From positions 1 through 50,892 of the IMG/VR virus record IMGVR_UViG_3300042445_001088: 50,892 nt of DNA; one strand, written 5' to 3'. Within the stretch, counting starts at the first letter, position 1; every line of letters starts with the position of its first letter. The notes under the pieces were generated by a model that saw only the letters and a program-made list of their open reading frames with translations, made no database searches and was not told the origin of the DNA. The position numbers and the translations under genes are program-made. Shown piece after piece: positions 28,724-36,893 of the stretch. Source of the DNA: a virus.

Positions 28724-29276
28724 TCCAGATAGAAATACATTTCAATTAGAAAACTATGTCAAACGCCAAGAAGAGGCTGGCAAATTACCTGCCCCTGAAT
28801 ATTTAGATATGTTCAAAACTTGGCGAGAACAGGCTCAAGCTAATATTGTAGATCCAGAATGGCAAAAAGATAATATGGAGTATGACCTACGTAGTACTCA
28901 GTGGATCATCGACAAAGTTAAAGGTGATGATGTATATGCACAAAATTTGTACGCATCAATGTGTAACCGTGATTTCACTAAAAATGATGTATGGCCTATA
29001 CTAACTGAAAAACGTTGGAGTTGTAGTTGGCGTCACGCAGGTGGCATTATTGCTGATATGCAAGAGAAGGGTGACTACATCGATTGGTATTGCTCAGGCA
29101 TTAAAAATAATGAAAACTTAGATGACGAACAATTTAGTGAATTAACCAAAGAACAACAAGAATTTTACTTAAAGATGAAAGCGTATGTAGGTGAGGGCAT
29201 GGTAACTGATGAGATACGAGAAGATTTATTAAAATTAGGTTGGATCGTACTAGATGATGAAGAATCTATTGCATAA
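28710..29276 (+). CDS. Conserved phage protein, unknown
   Basis: 188 residues, acidic and Trp-rich with WRHAGGIIADMQEKGDYIDWYCSGI in the middle. A similar sequence pattern is carried by T4-like environmental phages, without known function. It overlaps DUF2452 by 14 bases, so the two are probably translated together. Confidence 0.7.
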   Translation: MINSSPDRNTFQLENYVKRQEEAGKLPAPEYLDMFKTWREQAQANIVDPEWQKDNMEYDLRSTQWIIDKVKGDDVYAQNLYASMCNRDFTKNDVWPILTEKRWSCSWRHAGGIIADMQEKGDYIDWYCSGIKNNENLDDEQFSELTKEQQEFYLKMKAYVGEGMVTDEIREDLLKLGWIVLDDEESIA

Positions 29277-29279
29277 ATA
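29272..29279 (+). promoter_or_regulatory. T4-like late promoter box CATAAATA
   Basis: Straddles the stop codon of the preceding gene; the AAGGAG ribosome site and the ATG at 29304 follow. Confidence 0.55.
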
Positions 29280-29303
29280 CAATACATACAAGGAGTATAT
29301 ACT

Positions 29304-29420
29304 ATGTTAGAAACACTATTTTGGTTAGCACTAGGTGCTTTTATCGGTTGGAATTTCCCTCAACCTGAGTTTGCAAAGAACATTCAGTCAAAGATTTTGA
29401 CTATGTTCAAAAAGGATTAA
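29304..29420 (+). CDS. Small membrane protein, 38 aa
   Basis: It encodes MLETLFWLALGAFIGWNFPQ and then a short amphipathic basic tail. One transmembrane helix (residues 4-18) is evident. AAGGAG lies nine bases upstream, and the stop is three bases before IscU, which supports it being a real gene. Small single-helix proteins of this sort occur in marine T4-like phages; function unknown. Confidence 0.75.
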   Translation: MLETLFWLALGAFIGWNFPQPEFAKNIQSKILTMFKKD

Positions 29421-29423
29421 TAT

Positions 29424-29813
29424 ATGGCTTATAGCGCAAAAGTAGTTGACCACTACGAAAACCCACGAAACGTCGGTAGTTTTGCAAAAGACGATAATGA
29501 TGTAGGTACAGGTATGGTAGGAGCCCCTGCTTGCGGGGACGTAATGAAGTTACAAATTAAAGTAGATAAACTAACAGGATTAATAACAGATGCCAAATTT
29601 AAAACGTATGGGTGCGGGTCGGCTATTGCTAGCTCAAGTCTTGTTACTGAATGGGTCAAAGGGAAAACACTTGACCAAGCTGCCGAACTCAGAAACTCTG
29701 AAATCGCAGAAGAACTTGCACTCCCCCCAGTCAAAATCCATTGCAGTATCCTCGCGGAAGACGCCATCAAAGCCGCAGTAAACGATTATAAACAGAGACA
29801 TGAAACCCACTGA
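29424..29813 (+). CDS. iscU: IscU-type iron-sulfur scaffold protein
   Basis: 129 residues, full length compared with bacterial IscU (about 128). IscU assembles [2Fe-2S] and [4Fe-4S] clusters and passes them to client proteins. All four cluster ligand sites are visible: Cys37 and Asp39 in ACGD, Cys64 in YGCGSAIASS, and the His-Cys pair in KIHCSILAED. The chaperone-recognition LPPVK loop precedes that pair. It stands alone, with no IscS or HscA, so the host must supply sulfur and the chaperone. Downstream genes need Fe-S (two radical SAM) or iron (desaturases, hydroxylases), which suits it. It overlaps the next gene by 14 bases. Confidence 0.93.
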   Translation: MAYSAKVVDHYENPRNVGSFAKDDNDVGTGMVGAPACGDVMKLQIKVDKLTGLITDAKFKTYGCGSAIASSSLVTEWVKGKTLDQAAELRNSEIAEELALPPVKIHCSILAEDAIKAAVNDYKQRHETH

Positions 29814-30465
29814 GGATATAATACCTATTGCATTTATGGGAGGTTCAGGTGGAAATTTCTTATGTCATTTTATAATTGGTGCAAAAAGAAAAGATAAAAC
29901 TTTACCAAATTTAAGTTTGCACGGAAATGTCCATGACAATAATTACAAAGATTTAGATGGGCCGGCATTGGGTCATACAGATCCTGATTCTGAAAAAATA
30001 AAATTTTTACTTAGTCAAGAAATATCTGATAAAGTTAAACCACCACCGTATTATACCGTAGTACATTTTACTGAAACTAAATTATTGGCAACTAATTTTA
30101 AAAAAGCAATAAGGATTATTTTCGATAAAGATGATATTGATACTATAGCAATTAACTTTGTGACAAAATATCAGGTTGATACTCTAGGTGAACCATACGA
30201 TATAACACGACTCAACTCACTGAGAACATTTAAAAAAATGTCAATAGTTAAATGGCACAACTATTTTCTTAAAGAAGATTATCCTAATATTCTATTCATT
30301 AGTTGGAAAGAGTTATTTTTAGGAAATATAGATGAATTGATTAACAGACTAAGTGAATACACTGGTATTGAATCTGAGTATTTTTTAAAAGATTCATTAA
30401 TTATGTGGAGAATAAAAACTCAACAAGGACTTGATAATTTTAAAACAAATATTCAATTATCATGA
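29800..30465 (+). CDS. Sulfotransferase-like P-loop protein
   Basis: 221 residues. The N-terminus reads IPIAFMGGSGGNFLCHFIIGA, a P-loop-like turn after a hydrophobic strand that resembles the 5'-PSB loop of sulfotransferases. A later strand FISWKELFLGNIDELINRLSEYTGI matches the pattern seen near the 3'-phosphate site in that fold. It might bind PAPS or a nucleotide. The key catalytic base is not clear, so the family assignment is tentative. It starts within iscU. Confidence 0.5.
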   Translation: MKPTEDIIPIAFMGGSGGNFLCHFIIGAKRKDKTLPNLSLHGNVHDNNYKDLDGPALGHTDPDSEKIKFLLSQEISDKVKPPPYYTVVHFTETKLLATNFKKAIRIIFDKDDIDTIAINFVTKYQVDTLGEPYDITRLNSLRTFKKMSIVKWHNYFLKEDYPNILFISWKELFLGNIDELINRLSEYTGIESEYFLKDSLIMWRIKTQQGLDNFKTNIQLS

Positions 30466-30488
30466 TAATTTTTAAAAGTATGTAAATT

Positions 30489-30794
30489 ATGAGCAATGAA
30501 ACAGCAAAATATATAAACAGTCGCCGTCGACATAAAAACGATGTAGCAGTTGCAAGACAAGTTCGTATTGCTAAACAACATGGTTTGGGATTTTATGACA
30601 AAGCAATTAAAGAACCACATCGTTTAGTAAAACATCACGCTATGGATTGTGGTATCCCAGGATGCCCTTTATGTAGTAATCCACGTAGGTCGCATAAAGA
30701 TAAACTTACAGCACAAGAGAAACGTTTATTCCAAGACGTTGAAAAAATAACAGATAAACACAGTAATGGTACTTTACCAAAGGACGAAGAATGA
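30489..30794 (+). CDS. Small Cys-containing conserved protein
   Basis: 101 residues, basic. The segment HHAMDCGIPGCPLCSNPRRSH carries three cysteines and several histidines and may bind zinc; the same kind of sequence (MDCGxPGCxLCxNPR) is widespread in phages and bacteria without a known function. The stop overlaps the radical SAM start (ATGA), so the two are linked in translation. Confidence 0.72.
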   Translation: MSNETAKYINSRRRHKNDVAVARQVRIAKQHGLGFYDKAIKEPHRLVKHHAMDCGIPGCPLCSNPRRSHKDKLTAQEKRLFQDVEKITDKHSNGTLPKDEE

Positions 30795-31987
30795 GTGAAT
30801 TTTATTGCCCACAGCCTTGGACAGGCGGCTTCTTTACAACAGAAGAACAAAAAGTATGTTGTGGTCACGTGGGTGTCCCCTCACCTAGACCATCAGCAAT
30901 GTACACTAGTGAATTTATTAAAAAAATTAGAACAGAATTATTAACCGGTAATCTTGATAAATCTTGTATGCGATGCAAAAATGATGAAGATAACGGAATT
31001 AAAAGTTTAAGAAAAACTCATTTAGAATGGCACGGTGACGTAGGCATCGATTTTGAAAAGGATATAGATTATCCATTTACTCCAAAACTATTTGAAGTCA
31101 GATTGTCTAATCTTTGCAACTATCGATGCAGGATGTGTACACCTAATTATAGTAGTAGTATTGCTAAAGAAATTATAAAAAATCCTGAACTAAAAAAATG
31201 GCACTTACACCAGCCCGACTTCACCGCAGAAGGAAGTCATTTATCACATCAGGAAAATTTCTTAAATGATATTATTGATATGATACCTACAATGAAAGCA
31301 GTTCATTTCACCGGTGGCGAACCAATGCTCATTCCTGACTTAACTAAAATAATTGACTCTATGGATAGTCAAGGTTACATCTCAGATATCATATTATATA
31401 TAACAACTAATGGTAGTGCTATAAATCCTAAATTTATTGAAAAAATTAATAAATTTAAAAAAACACATGTTACAGTTTCTATAGATGGTATAAATGAGGT
31501 AGCAGAGTATGTACGTGATGGTACGATATGGTCTAAAGTAAATGCTAACATTGAATACTATGGACAATTCAAACTGAATAACCCACATACATTCTTTCTA
31601 AATTCAAACACAGTATTAACGGCATACACAGTTTTAACTATGGATAAAACAGTTGAGTACCTATGCAACCTACAACGTAAATATAAATTTCATATGACAA
31701 TGAGTGTGGCAGATTTGTTTTATCAACCCAATGCCTTAACAGGTGAGGCCAGAATTAAAGCAATTGCGTCCTTAACTAGAGCCTTGGAAATATTAGAAGC
31801 ACCGGATATCAACGGTGATGGAATTAAAGCACAAATTTCAAGTGTAAAATATATACTTGAAAATTCTGAACCAGATGAAATTTCTGCAGGACAGTTCTTT
31901 CACTTCACTAAAGAAATAGACACATTAAGAAATCAAAGTTTTGAAAATGTATTTGGATTAAAACTTAGTAGTACCCAAAACACATAG
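30791..31987 (+). CDS. Radical SAM enzyme, twitch-type
   Basis: 398 residues. LSNLCNYRCRMCTP carries the CxxxCxxC cluster motif (Cys109, 113, 116) that binds the [4Fe-4S] centre and SAM; HFTGGEPMLIPDL is the GGE motif, and VTVSIDGI follows. N-terminal Cys pairs (VCCGH near residue 23, and SCMRCKND near 57) may bind an auxiliary cluster, as in the twitch-domain radical SAM proteins of phages. Substrate unknown. It sits directly after IscU, which could load the clusters. Confidence 0.88.
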   Translation: MSEFYCPQPWTGGFFTTEEQKVCCGHVGVPSPRPSAMYTSEFIKKIRTELLTGNLDKSCMRCKNDEDNGIKSLRKTHLEWHGDVGIDFEKDIDYPFTPKLFEVRLSNLCNYRCRMCTPNYSSSIAKEIIKNPELKKWHLHQPDFTAEGSHLSHQENFLNDIIDMIPTMKAVHFTGGEPMLIPDLTKIIDSMDSQGYISDIILYITTNGSAINPKFIEKINKFKKTHVTVSIDGINEVAEYVRDGTIWSKVNANIEYYGQFKLNNPHTFFLNSNTVLTAYTVLTMDKTVEYLCNLQRKYKFHMTMSVADLFYQPNALTGEARIKAIASLTRALEILEAPDINGDGIKAQISSVKYILENSEPDEISAGQFFHFTKEIDTLRNQSFENVFGLKLSSTQNT

Positions 31988-31994
31988 ATAAATA
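31987..31994 (+). promoter_or_regulatory. T4-like late promoter box GATAAATA
   Basis: Overlaps the stop codon of the radical SAM gene; the peroxiredoxin ATG is 46 bases downstream. Confidence 0.55.
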
Positions 31995-31998
31995 TACT

Positions 31999-32015
31999 TG
32001 AGTATGTTATACTCA
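31999..32015 (+). promoter_or_regulatory. Palindrome upstream of peroxiredoxin
   Basis: TGAGTAT, spacer GTT, ATACTCA: a perfect seven-base inverted repeat. In DNA it looks like an operator; in RNA it would be a tight stem in the leader. It lies between the late box and the AGGAG ribosome site. Confidence 0.5.
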
Positions 32016-32040
32016 TACAGACTACACACAAGGAGAAATT

Positions 32041-32601
32041 ATGAAAACAGTCGGAGATAAATTAACAGCATTTGCAATTACAGGTGTCAAACCAGGACAA
32101 CCGGAAGATGCATACTTCACAATTACAGAAAAGTCATTTGAAGGCAAGTGGAAAGTAATCGTTTACTATCCAAAAGATTTTACATTTGTATGTCCTACAG
32201 AAATTGTAGCATATGACAAATTGACCACAGATTTTGCTGACCGTGATGCAGTATTGCTAACAGGGTCAACAGATAACGAGTTCTGTAAGACAGCATGGCA
32301 AAAGGCACATCCGGATCTACAAAAGATCACCCACACTCAGTTTGCTGACACAGCACGTCACCAAAGTGGTGAAGAACGCGGTAGCGTAAGTCTAATCGAA
32401 CAGTTGGGAGTATTCTATGCTCCAGCAGGTGCGGCACTACGTGCAACATTTATTGTTGATCCACAGAACGTCATTCAACACATTACAGTTAACAACTTAG
32501 ATGTTGGTCGTAACCCAGAAGAAACATTGCGTGTATTAGACGCATTACAAACCGGCGAACTATGCCCATGTAATCGTGCTATTGGTGGTGCAACTCTATG
32601 A
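32041..32601 (+). CDS. ahpC: Peroxiredoxin, AhpC type
   Basis: 186 residues, typical length. It reduces H2O2 and organic peroxides. The peroxidatic cysteine is Cys51 in TFVCPTE; the resolving cysteine lies in the C-terminal LCPCNRA. A strong AGGAG site precedes the ATG. Its stop overlaps the AhpD gene (ATGA), so the two form an operon. Protection of labile iron centres in the desaturases and radical SAM proteins, or of lipid acyl chains, is an inference. Confidence 0.95.
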   Translation: MKTVGDKLTAFAITGVKPGQPEDAYFTITEKSFEGKWKVIVYYPKDFTFVCPTEIVAYDKLTTDFADRDAVLLTGSTDNEFCKTAWQKAHPDLQKITHTQFADTARHQSGEERGSVSLIEQLGVFYAPAGAALRATFIVDPQNVIQHITVNNLDVGRNPEETLRVLDALQTGELCPCNRAIGGATL

Positions 32602-33113
32602 GTTGGGTAGACCAGGTTAAGGAAAGTATTCCGGACCACGCTAAGGATATTAAGTTAAACTTAGATGCGGTCATTAATCGTAGTGGTCTAGATGAAGTTG
32701 ATGCACACGCCTGTGCATTAGCGGCTGCGATTAGTGCAGGTAACGGTGAGCTAGCACTTGAGATTGGGATGAATGGCCCTCTTATGGGTACCCCTGAACG
32801 TGAAGCCGCAAAGACTGCCGCCGCATTGATGGGCATGAACAATGTTTACTATCCATTTGTTGATATGACAGGTGATGCCAATCTAAAAGGGTTGCCCCCG
32901 GGATTACGTATGCAAGCATATGCTACACACGGTGGTGTTTCAAAACTAAAGTTTGAAATGTATGCACTGTGTGCTAGTATTGTGGGCAAGTGTAATCATT
33001 GCGTTAAGTCACATTACGACATTCTGAGGAATGAAGGAATGACTGTACAGCAACTACAAGCGGTAGGTAAGATTGCCGCAGTTATAAATGCAGTAGGTAA
33101 AATTGCTTTATAA
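32598..33113 (+). CDS. ahpD: Alkylhydroperoxidase AhpD-like
   Basis: 171 residues. GKCNHCVKSHYD carries the CxxC redox pair and the His of the AhpD family, which accepts electrons from a lipoyl donor and reduces AhpC. The N-terminal half has LNLDAVINRSGLDEVDAHACALAAAI. Start overlaps ahpC by four bases, so they act as a pair. The absence of any donor gene in view means it would depend on host proteins. The stop codon overlaps the TATAAATA box of the next gene's region. Confidence 0.93.
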   Translation: MSWVDQVKESIPDHAKDIKLNLDAVINRSGLDEVDAHACALAAAISAGNGELALEIGMNGPLMGTPEREAAKTAAALMGMNNVYYPFVDMTGDANLKGLPPGLRMQAYATHGGVSKLKFEMYALCASIVGKCNHCVKSHYDILRNEGMTVQQLQAVGKIAAVINAVGKIAL

Positions 33114-33116
33114 ATA
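33109..33116 (+). promoter_or_regulatory. Perfect T4 late promoter TATAAATA
   Basis: Exact match to the T4 late consensus, with its 5' bases in the ahpD stop region. The next ATG (33121) is four bases downstream, so a near-leaderless mRNA is predicted. It is the apparent entry to the 13.5-kb cargo cluster. Confidence 0.7.
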
Positions 33117-33120
33117 ATAT

Positions 33121-34605
33121 ATGACTAATATATTTGAAATTGCTACTGAATTTATTGACTTAGATTGCAGACAGACCCGAGTATATCATCCTACTACTGT
33201 AGAAACTGTATATAAAAAATGTCAAGTTCAACTACCTAAAAATCTAATAGAAGATAAAACTATTTTAGATTTAGGTAGTGCGCTTGGCGCCGCAGGTCAT
33301 TATGCATTAACTAACGGGGCAAAACACTATACAGGCGTAGAGTTACAGAACTACTACGTTGACCATAGCAATATACTTTTAACAAAGTATTGGGACTCTA
33401 CTAAATTTTCAGTTGTGCAACAAGAGATTGAAGATTTTTTAGATGAAAAAATAGCACAAAACAAAAAATATGATTATGTTTTGGCAGCCGGAGTTATTTA
33501 CTGTTTTTTGAATATGGTGTCGATACTTGATAAACTATGTAAAATAACTGGCGAAGCTATAGTAATAGAAACAATTAACTATCCAGACTCTGCTCCTGGA
33601 TACGGCTCTATTGGTGCTAAAAATATCGATCCTGCTGATTCTGTTAAAAAATACGGTGAAATATTAGTTACGTCAAGTCAGCCGATGGTTAAGAGCGTAG
33701 ACGATATCACAAATGATATTTACTATGAAGGTATTGCTAGTAGGATTTCGATAAATGCATTAGACATAATAATGTCTACTAACTCATTTAATAGAACAGA
33801 AGAAACCTTATTACCTGAAAAATTTGAAAATAGTTATGACCCTTTCCGTGAACAATATCATAAGTTTGAAAATGATAAACAAGGACCGTTGAGATACATT
33901 GCTAGATATTTTCGAGGTAGCAACGTAACTGAAACATTAAAAGATGCTATAATTAAGGGTGATAGTGTTAATATTAATAAAAAATCTTGGGTATTTGATG
34001 ATAAGGTAGCTAAACGATTCCAGCAAGAAGCAGAAGCACATATACCATCTTATCACAATGTTATTGATATGTGTGTTAAGTTTGCCAATAAGAATTTAAA
34101 AAAAGATGCTAGAATAATTGATGTTGGTAGTGCATTGGGATACACGATGAAACGATTTATTGATGAAGGTTATATTAATGTAACCGGAGTAGATAATAGT
34201 CGTGCAATGATTGACAACAGTATTTTTCCAGAGTTAGTTATTAAAAGTGATTCTTTCCCTAAGAATAGTTATGATTTTGTTTTAGCTAATTGGACTGTGC
34301 ATTTTATTCAGGATAAATATTCCTATTTGACTGATATCTATAATTCATTATCAAATGATGGTTATTTAATACTTACTGATAAGCTACAACAATCTGAAAT
34401 TGTTAAGCGTGAGTATTATGATTTTAAAAGAAAAAACGGAGTTACTGAGGCATACATTCAACAAAAAGAAAAAGATTTAGTTGGTATAATGCATAGTGTA
34501 CCTTTAAGTTGGTATGCAAATAAATTAAGTATGATTGGTTTTAAATCAGTTGAAGTAATACACGCTGAACTAGGATTTGTCACATTTTTGTGTTGTAAAT
34601 CTTAA
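33121..34605 (+). CDS. Two-domain SAM methyltransferase
   Basis: 494 residues, two Rossmann methyltransferase domains in one chain. The N-terminal one has TILDLGSALGAAGHYALTNGA (residues about 49-69, motif I) and the C-terminal one has ARIIDVGSALGYTMKRFIDEG (about 330-350), then ANWTVHFIQDKYSYL and LSNDGYLILTDK, as in class I SAM enzymes. Substrates could differ. It follows a perfect late promoter without a ribosome site. It is the first gene of the cargo cluster; a methyl-transfer step on the cluster product is inferred. Confidence 0.82.
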   Translation: MTNIFEIATEFIDLDCRQTRVYHPTTVETVYKKCQVQLPKNLIEDKTILDLGSALGAAGHYALTNGAKHYTGVELQNYYVDHSNILLTKYWDSTKFSVVQQEIEDFLDEKIAQNKKYDYVLAAGVIYCFLNMVSILDKLCKITGEAIVIETINYPDSAPGYGSIGAKNIDPADSVKKYGEILVTSSQPMVKSVDDITNDIYYEGIASRISINALDIIMSTNSFNRTEETLLPEKFENSYDPFREQYHKFENDKQGPLRYIARYFRGSNVTETLKDAIIKGDSVNINKKSWVFDDKVAKRFQQEAEAHIPSYHNVIDMCVKFANKNLKKDARIIDVGSALGYTMKRFIDEGYINVTGVDNSRAMIDNSIFPELVIKSDSFPKNSYDFVLANWTVHFIQDKYSYLTDIYNSLSNDGYLILTDKLQQSEIVKREYYDFKRKNGVTEAYIQQKEKDLVGIMHSVPLSWYANKLSMIGFKSVEVIHAELGFVTFLCCKS

Positions 34606-34626
34606 TTAGAAGGTTAATAATCTCCT

Positions 34627-35175
34627 ATGCAATTGCACGAAATGCATGATTCCTCTAATGAGTTTGTGATGGACTTGTTAGAGGTTTCTCTTTCTAAGAT
34701 AACAGATAATGATATTATCAAAAATTATCATCCTGATTACAAAAATGATCCTGCTAACATTTTTTATATATTGAATGATGTTAACGGAAGATACCGACGA
34801 GGATGTTATTATGTACTAGAAGATGACGGTGAGTATGTATGTAGTGCTGGTTATAACGAATATGACCTAGACAAAACAATAGCACTTGCACTAACTAGAG
34901 CCTACATCAATCCGAAATATCGAACTAAATTCTGCATGGGTGAATACATTCTTCCAAAAATTATTGAAAATACAAAACAGTATGAGCATTTGTATATTAC
35001 AGCAGATTCTCATAACAGTGCAATATATCAATGGTTTTTAAGAGCAAGTGAAGGAAAACGCCCTGCAATGTTCAATCAATGGCCTGCAATTTATAGAAAA
35101 TTCAAACCCATAGGAAAACAGAATATATACTATACTGAACAGTATGTAGCAGAATTAGATAGGACTATAGAATGA
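34627..35175 (+). CDS. GNAT-like acyltransferase fold protein (1)
   Basis: 182 residues. The order of strands and the segment LALTRAYINPKYRTKFCMGEYILPKIIE resemble a GNAT N-acyltransferase, with the RxxxxG/A-like CoA-loop degenerate (KYRTKFCMGEY). It overlaps the ACP start by four bases, which suggests that it acts with the carrier protein. The donor might be acyl-ACP in place of acyl-CoA. Assignment is tentative. Confidence 0.5.
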   Translation: MQLHEMHDSSNEFVMDLLEVSLSKITDNDIIKNYHPDYKNDPANIFYILNDVNGRYRRGCYYVLEDDGEYVCSAGYNEYDLDKTIALALTRAYINPKYRTKFCMGEYILPKIIENTKQYEHLYITADSHNSAIYQWFLRASEGKRPAMFNQWPAIYRKFKPIGKQNIYYTEQYVAELDRTIE

Positions 35176-35390
35176 CAGATCAAGAAAAAATTAAATTTAT
35201 CGAAGATGCAGTATTGAAACTGTTCAAGAAATCAATCACGTTATCACCAATGGATAACTTACTTGAAGTGGGATTAGATTCACTAGATGTAGTAGAGCTA
35301 CAAGTGTATTATGAAGAGGTTAATGCTACTGAGATAAGCAATGACTCAAAAGTGTCAACTGTTGCCGAATTGATGGCTCTTATGAAATGA
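35172..35390 (+). CDS. acpP: Acyl carrier protein
   Basis: 72 residues with four-helix ACP pattern and the phosphopantetheine site LLEVGLDSLDVVELQ, Ser37 in DSL. It would carry a growing or finished acyl (or aminoacyl) chain as a thioester, after activation by a host phosphopantetheinyl transferase; none is encoded nearby. It sits in a four-base-overlap chain with a GNAT-like gene upstream and a PP-loop ATPase downstream. It is the best clue that the cluster works on carrier-bound acyl chains. Phage-encoded ACPs are uncommon. Confidence 0.9.
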   Translation: MTDQEKIKFIEDAVLKLFKKSITLSPMDNLLEVGLDSLDVVELQVYYEEVNATEISNDSKVSTVAELMALMK

Positions 35391-36316
35391 ACTTTACTTT
35401 AAATAATCACTTATCATATACAATTGGTGATAGACTTTATGGAAGTCGTGAGACACCGTATGAAAAATTTAAAGTAAACATTGGAAAAATAGATTTAGAT
35501 TACTATACAAAAAGTAATTGGCTAGAAGAACAATATCGTACCGCAAAGTTAATAAGTAAAGAATACGGTAATGATTTTGTGGTGATGTTCAGTGGTGGCA
35601 CCGACAGCGAAATAGTGCTAAGAGCATTCAAGCATATTGGCATCACTCCTAGAGTTGTTTTTATTAAATTTGCAAATGATTACAATGTAACAGATTTTCA
35701 AATAGCGCAACGTATTGCAGACGATGTGGGTATGAAAGTAGAAGCCATTGAATTTGATGTAAAAGATTTCTATCACAGTGGTCAAGCATATGAATTCTCC
35801 TCGGAGATACAATGCAGGCAGATGGCATATCTAACAGTGTATCATCATATTCGTCAACTGCAATTACCCGCAATTATGGGCGGCGAGATGATGTTACGTA
35901 GACACACCTTCCCTGCGGGTAGTAAGTGGTATTATTGTTTTAGAGAAAATGAAGATGCTAGTGCAATGCGCTTCAGTTTAAAATATAATATTCCGTTAGT
36001 CAACGAATGGTTTAGTTATACTCCGGAGATGATGGGTTATTACTTAGAACACCCTAGAATTCAATGGTTAATTAATGAAAGATTAAACTATAAAACTTCT
36101 AGTGTTAGTACGAAGAATGAAGTTCTTAAAGATTTAATGCCGTCTATACTAGATAAAGTAAAAACTCATGGATATGAAAAATTGATGGGCTTCAACGGAG
36201 AGACATATAATACGTTATCACTAAGTCATACAAAAAGATTAGAATCTAGCCTAGATGGAATTTTTATAGATGAGTTACATACACAATTATTTGGGAAAGA
36301 TTATGTCAATAGTTAA
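35387..36316 (+). CDS. PP-loop ATPase, asparagine-synthase-like (1)
   Basis: 309 residues. VVMFSGGTDSEIVLRAF (SGGTDS at 69-74) is the PP-loop that binds ATP and releases pyrophosphate, as in asparagine synthetase C-domains, beta-lactam synthetase and N-type ATP pyrophosphatases. No glutaminase domain precedes it, so ammonia may not be the partner; it may adenylate a carboxylate or a carbonyl. The remainder has GGEMMLRRHTFPAGSKW and a C-terminal YNTLSLSHTKRLESSL segment. It follows the ACP with a four-base overlap. A second PP-loop gene lies at 40051. Confidence 0.85.
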   Translation: MNFTLNNHLSYTIGDRLYGSRETPYEKFKVNIGKIDLDYYTKSNWLEEQYRTAKLISKEYGNDFVVMFSGGTDSEIVLRAFKHIGITPRVVFIKFANDYNVTDFQIAQRIADDVGMKVEAIEFDVKDFYHSGQAYEFSSEIQCRQMAYLTVYHHIRQLQLPAIMGGEMMLRRHTFPAGSKWYYCFRENEDASAMRFSLKYNIPLVNEWFSYTPEMMGYYLEHPRIQWLINERLNYKTSSVSTKNEVLKDLMPSILDKVKTHGYEKLMGFNGETYNTLSLSHTKRLESSLDGIFIDELHTQLFGKDYVNS

Positions 36317-36893
36317 ATTAACAAGTGAACATGCCTTAGTTGTTAGAGATATTTTCAATCATTCAAAATACATGGGTATTGATAGTGATAAAGTATATCA
36401 AGTAGAAAATACAGGGTTAAATGCATTAACCTATGATATCTTTTGTGCCAATTATTTAAGTGATTTAAATAATTATCATGCATTTGGATATATAGAAGAT
36501 GGAATTGTAAAAGCATTGATATCATTTTATGAAAGTGTTGAAGAACCTAGTTGGTATTATACATTGTATAGGAGTATGGGAGATAACAATTTACTAAGAG
36601 AAGTATTAGATGCAGTAATTAAATACAATGAGGGAAACGGCAGGCTAAAGTTTTACACATTAACACATAGCAGGCATACCAAACTGCTGAGAAGATTTCA
36701 TTGGAGTAAATACAATAACGAACGGTATGGATATTTTGATGAGTACACCGTCCCATCAAAAAATAAATGCTTCTACATAAATGCATGGGAATTGTTGTAT
36801 AAAAGATTATTACTACCCGAAGATTCAATAGTCCGATGTAATTATTTAAAACAAGAGTATAGAACTGAAGTACCCATAGGGGGGAATATATGA
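36303..36893 (+). CDS. GNAT-like protein (2)
   Basis: 196 residues. The N-terminus (MSIVKLTSEHALVVRDIFNH) and YHAFGYIEDGIVKALISFYES look like the start and central strand of a GNAT fold; residues about 115-130 (KFYTLTHSRHTKLLRRFHW) fit the later helix and strand. The CoA-binding signature is not clear. Its start lies within the PP-loop gene (overlap of 14 bases) and its stop overlaps the desaturase start. Function unknown. Confidence 0.5.
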   Translation: MSIVKLTSEHALVVRDIFNHSKYMGIDSDKVYQVENTGLNALTYDIFCANYLSDLNNYHAFGYIEDGIVKALISFYESVEEPSWYYTLYRSMGDNNLLREVLDAVIKYNEGNGRLKFYTLTHSRHTKLLRRFHWSKYNNERYGYFDEYTVPSKNKCFYINAWELLYKRLLLPEDSIVRCNYLKQEYRTEVPIGGNI

